This document shows, piece by piece, positions 54,828 to 64,000 of a stretch of 64,000 nt of DNA. The translations under genes and the position numbers were made by a program. The notes under the pieces are model-generated. The model saw only the letters and a program-made list of their open reading frames with translations. It did not search any database and was not told where the DNA came from. Numbering within the stretch: the first letter of the stretch is position 1; each line of letters opens with the position of its first letter. Source of the stretch: Epiperipatus broadwayi (taxonomy: Eukaryota > Onychophora > Udeonychophora > Euonychophora > Peripatidae); assembly GCA_028023455.1 (NCBI GenBank), contig JAQFVV010006834.1, positions 243,534 through 307,533 of the forward strand. The letters are read 5' to 3'.

Positions 54828-56736
54828 TCATACATTCTCATACATTTATGTAATCAATATGTATAAATTATATTTACATTATTATTATACTTATGAAAAT
54901 AAATATATAAAGTTACTATTTTTCATTCTTTAAAATGAAAATGATGTTGTTGACAAAAGGGTGTTGACAAGGTGATAAATGACCTCTGGGTTCACAGTTT
55001 ATCGAATTAAAGAAAATGAAATTAACTTAGTGTTAAAATATCTAATTGTTATTGCAACAATGAAATGGGTATGCTTCAGCGAGCTGATGGAGCAAGACGT
55101 GAAATAATTATTCTATTCTTGTTATTAGAAGAATAAGGATTCTATTTTTATGAGCTATATTTTCATAAAAACTTTTACTATGTTTGATTACAAAGAACAG
55201 TGTAAGTTGAAGTTTATATTTTAAACAATTTAATACTCATTAAAAGAAGTTTCTTATACTTGTTCAACGAAAGTAATCTAAATATATTTTCGTGTTTTAT
55301 AGAAATAACTGTTTGAATTACGTTTTAAAATCTAAACAGCATCTTAAAAAAAAAGAACATGTTTATAAAAACTTCATTCAAATTTTATGTACTTTTCATT
55401 ATAAAGAAAATGCAGAGTGGCTAGAACACAAATATTTATCATGGGAAAGATAAAATGCACTTGCTTAATCAAACATATATATGTGGGAATAACATCATTG
55501 CCGAATGCTTTAGAATTATAAAGAAATTAGATCTTCAACATGGAATTATGAATGCCTTAAAATTATAAAAATTACATCTTCAAAATGGAATTATAAATAT
55601 TAATAAAGGAACTTTATATTAAGAAGATGAATATAAAGAGGAAACTAAATGTCAACTTAGGATATCCTAATATTATTATCTTTAATGTTTAACAACAAAG
55701 GATTCAAAAAACTGCATCTTCGAAGAATTTTCATTCTCGCGAGGAACATTAACTTTTATAAATGCCATTTGGGATTTTTGAAAAATTATAATTAGGAAAA
55801 GTTAATTTCATTTTCTTTATCATTGTAGAGAATTACTAATTTAGAATATTTTTGTTTTTATTTATGACTTATAAAGATTTAAATATCGGTTAATAAATGT
55901 TAATTTTGGGAACAGCATAATGTGAACTTAGAGGTAAGATATTAAACTGTTTTTGAATCCACATATTATTTTCCATGACATGACACTACATTGTTTATAC
56001 TAATCAAAATAGACTAATAAATGTAATGTGTGATAAAGAAATAAATGATTAACATTGTTGTGAAGTATATATTTTTATATTAATAAATATAACTTGACTG
56101 ACAATCATTTTAACGAATGAAGGTGTTATATACAAATAATTAGATTATTATTTGTATTATCTAATTAGTGTAAATTAGCGTTAATATAATTGACTAAATA
56201 TTAGGATACTTATATTTTAAATAAATTGTAAAATCACGTAGTATTATAGGTTTAGAAAATATATCTACCGTAAGCAAAGAGAATGTTTATATTTTTAATA
56301 TAAGGAGGTAGATATATAAATATTTTTTATATATATTGTAAAATTTAAATTATTTAAGTGTTAAATAAATAAATATGTTTTTTTATATTAAATGAAGTCT
56401 TCAATTTTGTTTTATTTGAATTAAAGAGTTAGAGAGATTCGTTGTTAATATTACTTTAAAATATTGATAGGAACCCCTGAAGAGAGTAAAGTGTTAAATT
56501 TCCCTGATTTCGAAATCTGTGCATAATGGTAAAGTTAATTAAGGTAAAAATTGATTTGATGTGGTTGGATATAATAATTTTTTTTTAAAATAATAAATTA
56601 GTTATTGGGAACAAATATAGTTTTATATCAAAATTAAATCACATCATTCATGGCATCCTATATGAAGACCTTAAATCTGACTATAGTGAGATGCGACTCC
56701 TTAACTTATCTTGTTGAGAGGGGGCATACCGTTACA
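54777..56736 (+). repeat. 5' LTR of the Ty3/gypsy element (about 1.96 kb)
   Basis: The left end TGTAGGAGTATATATA matches 63248 onward. The alignment continues to the window edge with, by eye, two to three dozen differences in about 700 bases. The right end is inferred from ...GTTACA at 56736 followed by primer-site-like sequence; an alternative end is 56779. An (AT) run at 54785-54827 is much longer than its counterpart in the 3' LTR (63254-63261). A 45-base imperfect tandem duplication (AATTATAAAGAAATTAGATC and its partner) lies near 55513-55600. The LTR carries the element's promoter and polyadenylation signals by family rule, but I cannot locate them with confidence. Confidence 0.85.
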
Positions 56737-56805
56737 TATGTCACCCAAAATGGGGCTCTGAATTATATATACTATTACATATGGCGCACACAATTAGGGC
56801 CTTAA
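56737..56805 (+). promoter_or_regulatory. Primer-binding-site-like sequence, apparently duplicated
   Basis: Two tandem related blocks are TTACATATGTCACCCAAAAT (56732) and TTACATATGGCGCACACAAT (56775), each followed by a GGGC-type motif. Both resemble the TGGCGCCCAACGTGGGG type of primer site used with lysine tRNA by several LTR elements, and both are imperfect. The one at 56782 keeps TGGCGC. Confidence 0.45.
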
Positions 56806-57135
56806 ATCATAGATTCCATATCATTATTATATTGAATCATAGATTTTATAGTGTTTGTATAGTGATATAAAACATTGAGGAATAAGTAGTATTGATAATA
56901 GTCTCATATTAAATGTGTTGTAAAATAGTAGGTATAAAATAATGGAGACTTTGAAAATTAAATAAGTAAAATTTAAATGAATAGATCACTCGCTTAAAAA
57001 TATAATTTTAAAATTAGGCATTAGAGTAAGAACTCACATATATATCTTGAAAAGAGAAAGGCATCACATTATTATCCTATGATAAATAATATATTATTGT
57101 ACAAATAAAGTTATAGTTAAGTTAAAGATAGTTTT

Positions 57136-58970
57136 ATGATTACAAGAAGTAAGTATAAAATATTTTCTTCTAATACTAATAATATGGAAATGCAAACTGA
57201 GATACTTAGTTCAGATATAGCTGATGATACTATGAATCGTACTGATGAACAAATAAATATAGGTGTGTCTGAGAGTAATTCTATATTAGATACTCATGTT
57301 TCAGAAATTATGGATACTGTGGACAAACCTATAGAAAGTAAAACCAGTGATAATCCATCATTAAGTCAAATGATGTTAATGATGCAACAAATGATAGAGA
57401 ATTTAAATACAAACATAGATACCAAAATGGAAAATATGCATACTCAGATGGAAAATCTGAAAGTAGATTTGTCTACGAATATTGATACCAAGATAGAAAG
57501 TATGAATACCAAAATGGATAGTGTGAAAGTAGATATTACAAATGAATTATCAATAAAATTAGATAATATAAAAATAGATTTACAGGATGAGGTATCACAA
57601 ATACAAACAAATATGAATAATGAAATTAAAAAAATTCAAAAGGTTATTGAAGAAACAGATCTTAAGTGTCAAAAGAGATTTTTTGAATTTGAAACAAAGC
57701 TAGAAAATAAAGTAGAAAACAAATTTCTAGAAATAAAAAACTGTAAACAATCATCTCCAAATTGATATGTATAAAATCCAAGAAGAGACTGAAAAGGTTT
57801 TAGATGAAAAAATAGAAGATGTCCACATAGAAATTAATAACCAAGACAAGAAAATTCAGTCTATGGAAAAAGATTTTCAGTGTCTAAATGTGAAGCAAAA
57901 TTTGTTTGATTCAGATGTAAAGTTAAATAAAGATAATATTGAAATATTATTAGAGAATCAATTGGAGATATTTAATCAATTGGAAAATAAAAATATTACC
58001 GTAGATCAAACCATAAAAGTTTTGAAGGATGAGTTTGAGAAAGAAAGAAAAATAATGATGGAAAATTATACCCAAGCTTGTAAAAGGATTAAATTATCTA
58101 ATATTAAAGAAGACACTACTTCAGATAAATTTAATCAAATATTAGAAGCTATTAATAGGATAAGGGAAGATCCAAATAAAAAGGAACATCAAGATGAAAT
58201 AGTGATTGAGATGGAAAACATGCAAAGGGAACAAAATAATGAGAATAATATTAGTTATTTTATAGGAGACTTTGCTCACCATCACAATCAACAATCATCT
58301 ATAAATCTTCAAAAAGAAAATGTTAGCAATACAAATCACATATTACAATCTAATGTTGTGAATCAATTTGTAAAATTAAAAAAATTTTCAAGGGTTTACA
58401 AATGAAACTCCAATAGAGCATCTAAAGAGTTTAAATTTATATTTTTCAGTAAATAGTAATTTGATAGAAGGTGAAAAATTGATAGTAGCATACAGTCATT
58501 TACAAGGTGATGCTTTATCATGGTGGGAATCGTTATTCCAAATACCTAAAACTTTTGAAGAATATCAAACATTATTGATAAAGAATTTTTGGAATAGTGA
58601 TCGTCAAGAATCGCTGTTGTATCAAATACTTCAGGAAAAGTATAAAAGTATGCCAGGTGAAACTCTTACTAAATTTTTTAGAAGACAGGTATCAAAACTG
58701 AAAACCCTTGATACTTATCATTTCAGCCAAAATCAAATTATTCATATTGCAAAACACAAATTACCTATGAAAATTGAGCAGTCTTTATTATTTTCTAATG
58801 CACAAAATATCGAACAAATTATAGATATTTTAAATAATATTGACTCAAATAACCAAAATCTTAATCAAAATTATGTTGAAAGAAAGAAAGAAAATATTCA
58901 AGTAAATGCTATTAATTATAAAAAAAGAAAGCATAAGACTTTTAATCATTCACAAAGTAAAACAACGTAA
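57136..58970 (+). pseudogene. Ty3/gypsy gag region (coiled coil plus capsid), frameshifted
   Basis: Three frames in sequence read as one gag. 57136-57765 (209 codons, ATG start, MITRSKYKIF) and 57767-58405 form a long charged coiled coil with repeats of the N-x-x-T-K-M-E-x-M type around residues 90-130. 58461-58970 is a capsid-like block with LQGDALSWWESL and FEEYQTLLIKNFW, the usual retrotransposon gag signature. Frame changes lie near 57762 and in an A-run near 58385. No CCHC zinc knuckle is seen anywhere between the capsid and the protease. Gag assembles the particle in which reverse transcription takes place. Apart from the two frame changes the sequence is well kept. Confidence 0.85.
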
Positions 58971-61526
58971 CGTGATAATAATGCAGATGTTAAATTAAGT
59001 TCTGATACACGTCAAATTTCAGAAATTAAGAGTATAGCATCTACTAGTGGATTGAATAAAGGTAAAATAGGGTATAATAAAAAATATATCCAAAACAACA
59101 GCAAAATTAAATTAAAGAGGGTCTTCGGAAATAGTTCCTCTCCTCAAAGACCCATATTTAAAACGAGGAACAAAAATAAAATTGTAGTTAAACAAATCAC
59201 CAACATAATATGTTCAGAGGAAGATGATGAACCCAAGTATGATGTTCAAAATTGTCCATTAATTAATATTATGTTTGAAGATTTGCAAATTAGAGCCTTA
59301 TTAGATTGTGGTAGTCAAATATCTGTAATATCTGAAGACTTTTATAAAAGGTTGATGGATAAAAATCCACATATTAAAACCTTACCTCTAAAATCAGTAC
59401 AGATTACCCTAGCTAATAATAAAAGGGCAAAATTAATTCAAAAGCAGATCTGGATCAAACTAACTATTAATCAAACATGTATTTATCATGTATTTTTGAT
59501 ATTAACTGAACTTATTCATGAAATGATATTGGGAGTAGACTTTTTACATCTGAACAAATGTTTGATTGATATTAAAAATAAGATAGTTCATATAGGTGAT
59601 GAGGTTTTAAGGATGACATTGTATCCAAAGTATGATCTGTTGGAAATTTTTTGTATAATGTCAAACGTACCAGAAACACTTGTAAAATCAAAAATTGCTG
59701 AATCAAATTTAATTGATGGCGATAATGTTAATAAATTGCAATCTATTATTAATGAATATAATACAATATTTTCAGAAATACCAGGAGTGATTGAAGGTTT
59801 TCAGCAAAGAATAAAAGTAATTCATCATCAACCTTTTCAATCCAAACCTTATCCTATTCCTTATCAATATAGAGAAGAAATATATAAACAAATTAATAAA
59901 ATGCTTGAATGGGAAATCATTTCCAAATGCTCTTCACCATACTGTAATCCAGTTGTGACGGTGAAGAAGAAAGATGGGTCGATGAGATTTTGTTTGGATT
60001 CTAGACAACTAAACAAAATTACTGTCCCTGACAGAAATATACCACCGCCCATACATGAATTATTTGTGAGATTTGGAAACAAGAAAGTATTTTCTACTTT
60101 CGATTTGACCTCAAGCTATTGGCAGATAGAACTTCATCCTGAAAATCGCCAATTTACCGCGTTTCGGTATGAAGGATTTACTTATCAATTTAATAGGATG
60201 CCATTTGGATTGATCAATAGTGGTGCTCCTTTAATTTGATGCTTGGATAAAACCTTATCTCCTGATATAAAACAGATTGTGACAATGTATGTAGATGATG
60301 TTATAATTGCACCAACTACAATTGAAGAACATCTTCAACATATGGAAATGTTTTTTTTTTTTTTTTAAGAGTTTTCTGACAAAGGAATAAAAATCAATTT
60401 TAAGAAAAGCACTTTAGTATCTAATGAAGTGATCTTCTTAGGTCATATTGTTGGTCACAATGGGATTAAACCTCATCCGGATAAGATTAGTGCTATACAG
60501 AATTTCCCTAAACCCACAAATAAAAAACAAATAAGATCATTTTTAGGAATATGTAATTTTTATAATCGTTTCTACCAAAAATTTTCTGATTGCATGGAAC
60601 CATTGTTAAAACTCATTAGAAAAGATGAGAAATGGAAATGGACTGAGGAACAAGATGATGCATTTGCTAAAATCAAAGCTGGATTTTTAAAGCAAACTAT
60701 ATTAGCTTTTCCTGATTTTGGCAAACCATTCATCTTACAAACAGATAGTAGCGGTTACGGATTAGGGGTAACCTTATCTCAAATCCAAGAGGATGGCCAA
60801 ACAGGAGTCCTCTATTTTATTAGCCAGCTATTAAAAGGACCTGAATTGAATTATACGGTTACAGAGAAAGAAGCCCTAGCAATAGTGTGCTCTTTTCAAA
60901 AATTTCGACAGATGCTTCTTGGATCAGAGGTGATTGTGATAACTGATCATAAAAGCCTCGAATTCTTGAATCATAGCTACTTGACTAATTCTCAATTAGT
61001 GAGATGGAGTCTGTTATTACAAGAATTCAATTATACAATTAAATATTGTAAAGGATCCGAGAATGTTGTAGCTGATGCACTAAGTCGAAATCCATGTAAA
61101 TCAGAACAACTGCATTTATTGGTAGATAATGCCTACATTATGAATATTGACCTGATAGTTGATGAAAATGTAGAGAACGAAAATCAAGATAAAAATTTAA
61201 TGCTGATTATTAAAACATTAAATAAAGAGGAAATTCTGTATACAGCCAGTAATCTTCCATTATATAAGATAGATAATATGGTCTTAAAATATAAAATTAA
61301 TGATAATTTAAATAAGTGGAGGGTAGTAATACCTGAAGTTCTAAAAGAACCACTCATACAATATATCCATTGTTTATATGGACATTATGGTGTCTATAAA
61401 ACTGAACAAACAATAAAGAATTGGTTTTATTGGCATAATATGCATAAAGATATTTTGAACGAAATTCAAGATTGTCAAATATGGTTGAGAGCTAAATCAG
61501 TAAATAAAATTATGTTAGTTCAATAA
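58968..61526 (+). pseudogene. Ty3/gypsy pol: protease, reverse transcriptase, RNase H, integrase zinc finger
   Basis: The pol frame is the same as the capsid frame, separated by one TAA at 58968-58970. The protease motif is ALLDCGSQISVIS (about 59289), with cysteine where D-T-G or D-S-G is usual. RT shows KKKDGSMRFCLDSRQLN, FSTFDLTSSYWQI, FNRMPFGLINSGAP and YVDDVIIA (60288). RNase H shows QTDSSGYGLG, EKEALAIV, TDHKSLEFL and VADALSRNP. The integrase finger has H-x-x-x-H (CLYGHYGVYK) then DCQIW, where the second cysteine of HHCC is tryptophan. In-frame stops lie at 60237-60239 (before the YVDD motif) and 60366-60368, the latter in an expanded T run. The frame is otherwise open. Confidence 0.9.
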
Positions 61527-61537
61527 ATTCTATCTTT

Positions 61538-62355
61538 CCAGAAAGACCAAATGAGATCTTAGCTATAGACTACTCTGAACCTTTACCTCCATTTAATAAA
61601 AAATTTTTTTAGTAGTAGCTTATGATCTCTTCTCTAAATTTGTGTCTGCTTATCCAATACCCCAAGCTAATACTAGATATACTATTAAAGTATTAGAAAC
61701 CCTCCATTTTGAAAGGATAGGGAAACCTATGACGATCTTAACTGATCATGGCATACCCTTTCTATCCAAAGAATGGAATATGTGGGTAAATAAACATCAA
61801 ATAAAACATGTGTTTACTTCTATAAGGAATCCTCAGTCAAACCCATGTGAACGTGTAATGTGGGAAGTTGGACGTTTGTTTAGAACTTATTTGAAAGATA
61901 ATCACAAGGGGTGGGTAAAGCACACACCAGATGTGGTAAATTATATAAATTGGAGTGTTAACAAGTCCACTGGATTCACACCCATTAAATTGCAATTAAA
62001 ACAAAATATACCAATATTATTTAAATATTATAAGCCATCAATCTCTAATTTAACCATAAACATTGAAAAGGATAGAAAAAAAGCTGTAGAAAGAATGAGA
62101 CAAATGGCTCAAAAGCATCATAAAAATACATACAAGTCAAACTATCAATTCAAAGTAGGTGACAAAGTATTTTTAAAGACACCACATGTTAGTAATCCAC
62201 AAAATTTTATTTTTCATAAATTTTGTAATAGCTATGAAATACCATTTACCATTATAAAGAAAGCTGGACCAAATGCATACTGGTTGGATTGTGATGGTGA
62301 GGTATGAGGTACTTATAATGCTCATATATTAAAGCCCTATAGAGGAAAAATATAA
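61538..62355 (+). pseudogene. Ty3/gypsy integrase core and C-terminal domain
   Basis: The block from 61538 holds the first catalytic aspartate (LAIDYSEPLP). After a frame change at a T run (61603-61610), the frame that includes 61642-62307 holds TDHGIPFL (second aspartate) and NPCERVM (glutamate), so the D,D,E triad is present across two frames. The C-terminal part has KVGDKVFLKTP and a sequence like the GPY module. A TGA at 62305-62307 stops it about 15 codons before the likely natural end near 62355. The enzyme would insert the cDNA into chromosomal DNA. It is related to the remnant at 1-690. Confidence 0.88.
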
Positions 62356-63247
62356 TAATTGTCTTAAATAAAAAAATACCATGAGTTTTGTAATACCTAA
62401 ATTATGTAATAATTATTAAAATTATAGAGAGAAAATGTAAAGAATTAAGATATGAAATAGAAGGAAATACTATATATAATTGTGTCTAACTAAGATGGAT
62501 CATTTCATTAATGTGGAAATAGAAGACTGGTTACTTATATGTTGGCAAGTTCACAAATGAATTCCAACTAATATATTTATTGGATGCTAAAGATAATCTA
62601 GTAAGTCTCAAAAACTAAGGAGCAGGTATGGCACCTTTAAATAAATTTGTGTATGTTCATTTATTAGATGTCAGTGATAATCTAGTAAGTCTCAATAAGG
62701 AGCAGGATTGGCATTTTAAATTGATTTATACATAAAACACTTATGAACTAACTAATTAAAACTTAGTTATAGAATAATCAGGTTTTCTACCATATAATTA
62801 TTTTGATATACCATTTTAAATACTTAGTATATTAATAAGGATACATTATATAGCAATTCATTGAAAGAAGTGAATAAAAAAAAGTAATCTAGATAATGAT
62901 TTTTGCATACTAAAGTATTACATTATTTAACTTTAATTGATAATAATTTTGAAATAAAATAGTCAGTATATTTAATCTATGATTTGATTAAAACAGACTA
63001 TATTAGATATACCATATTTAAAACAATAAAAAAAGAACCCAATTGCCCATAAAACAATTTAATTATTATTAAATATAATAATTAATGATATTTTTTTTCT
63101 CTAATAATTGATGAAGAATTTAAGATTTTAAGTCGAGGGGAAAATAAAAAAAAAAATATGAATTGTAATGATGCATAAATGATAACAAAGATGAAGTATT
63201 AAAATAAAATGTTAGTTTATTTTAATTTTCTTAGTCGAGGGGAAATG
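62356..63247 (+). other. 3' untranslated region of the LTR element with internal duplications
   Basis: Two imperfect tandem units of about 80-90 bases lie at roughly 62566-62640 and 62650-62722, sharing GATAATCTAGTAAGTCTCAA and AAGGAGCAGG. No envelope-like frame is present. Confidence 0.75.
63131..63247 (+). promoter_or_regulatory. Polypurine tracts, two copies
   Basis: AGTCGAGGGGAAA occurs at 63131-63143 and again at 63235-63247. The second abuts the 3' LTR start at 63248 and is the expected plus-strand primer. The first, about 104 bases upstream, could be an additional primer site or a duplication. Confidence 0.75.
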
Positions 63248-64000
63248 TAGGAGTATATATATACTCATACATTCTCATACATTTATGTAATCAATATGTA
63301 TAAATTATATTTACATTATTATTATACTTATGAAAATAAATATATAAAGTCACTATTTTTCATTCTTTAAAATGAAAAATGACATTGTTGACAAAAGACT
63401 GTTGACAAGATGATAAATGACCTCTGGGTTCACAGTTTATCGAATTAAAGAAAATGAAATTAACTTAGTGTTTTAATATCTAATTGTTATTGCAACAATG
63501 AGAATGGGTATGCTTCAGCGAGCTGATGAAGCAAGACATGAAATAATTCTTCTATTCTTGTTATTAGAAGAATAAGGATTCTATTTTTATCAGCTATATT
63601 TTCATAAAAATTTTTACTATGTTTGATTACAAATAACAGTGTAAGTTGAAGTTTATATTTTAAACAATTTAATCCTCATTAAAAGAAGTTTCTTATACTT
63701 GTTCAACGAAAGTAATCTAAATATATTTTCGTGTTTTATAGAAAAAAATGTTTGAATTACATTTTAAAATCTAAACAGTGTCTTAAAAAAAAAAGAACAT
63801 GTTTATAAAAACTTCATTCAAATTTTATGTACTTTTCATTATAAAGAAAATGCAGAGTGGCTAGATCACAAATATTTATCATGGGATAGATAAAATGCAC
63901 TTGCCTAATCAAACATATATATGTGGGAATAACATTGTTGCTGAATGCTTTAGAATTATAAAGAAAGTAGATCTTCAAAATGGAATTATGAATGCCTTAA
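63248..64000 (+). repeat. 3' LTR of the Ty3/gypsy element, cut by the window edge
   Basis: 753 bases matching the left part of the 5' LTR from 54777, beginning TGTAGGAG. It continues beyond the window. It keeps the short form of the internal (AT) palindrome, GAGTATATATATACTC. Confidence 0.92.

Larger units (their letters stand above)
54777..64000 (+). mobile_element. Ty3/gypsy LTR retrotransposon, long LTRs, incomplete at the right edge
   Basis: The order LTR, primer site, gag, protease, RT, RNase H, integrase, polypurine tract, LTR is that of Ty3/gypsy. Total length would be near 10.4 kb if the 3' LTR equals the 5' LTR. Coding lesions and LTR divergence show it is no longer young. Confidence 0.9.

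Overview
The window is very AT-rich eukaryotic nuclear DNA, by eye roughly three quarters A+T, and most likely from an invertebrate animal. Three things support this: four classes of retroelement (GIY-YIG Penelope-like elements, an RTE-type LINE with an apurinic endonuclease, a divergent Penelope-like reverse transcriptase, and Ty3/gypsy LTR elements); very long (AT)n and (AAT)n/(ATT)n microsatellites; and no compact gene arrays or operons. The species cannot be named from the sequence. I found no convincing host gene, rRNA, tRNA or CRISPR array. All recognisable protein-coding sequence is transposon-derived, and all of it is broken to some degree.

Layout. 1-690 is the decayed end of a Ty3/gypsy integrase. 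0.8-8.2 kb is mostly anonymous AT-rich DNA, with a dispersed repeat (R2, copy A), a perfect-arm fold-back element at 5.0-5.1 kb and a weak integrase-tail remnant near 5.7 kb. 8.2-12.3 kb holds two families of decayed Penelope-like elements (PLEs), the first as an inverted pair, then an inverted repeat with a hammerhead-ribozyme-like core. 17.8-20.9 kb holds more PLE debris, including a second inverted pair around a 106-base (AT) tract, and a 1.7 kb dispersed repeat (R1). 22.1-24.7 kb has compound trinucleotide arrays and a third PLE inverted pair of about 1.5 kb. 24.68-29.58 kb is the best-preserved PLE: a minus-strand unit bounded by two direct pseudo-LTRs of about 496 bp, joined head to head to a plus-strand partial copy.

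31.5-34.9 kb is microsatellite and fold-back rich. 34.98-37.88 kb is a nearly full-length but frameshifted RTE-type LINE on the minus strand. 37.98-39.46 kb is a long open reading frame for a divergent PLE-like reverse transcriptase, bounded by (AT) tracts on both sides. 39.53-39.71 kb is a hairpin with perfect 68-base arms. 39.7-47.1 kb is anonymous. 47.2-51.1 kb has two large compound trinucleotide arrays, a second and third copy of the fold-back family and a tandemly repeated unit of about 850 bp (R3). 51.9-54.7 kb holds inverted second copies of R1 and R2. 54,777 to the window edge is a Ty3/gypsy element with a 5' LTR of about 2 kb, gag, pol and integrase regions with several stops and frameshifts, and the first 753 bp of the 3' LTR.

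How it fits together. The window is a retroelement graveyard in which (AT) tracts sit directly at the ends of almost every element. PLEs repeatedly occur as head-to-head inverted pairs, with N-terminal sequence at the centre and GIY-YIG/3' ends outward, and hammerhead-like cores lie in their terminal regions. These recurring arrangements, rather than any single gene, are the most interesting content.
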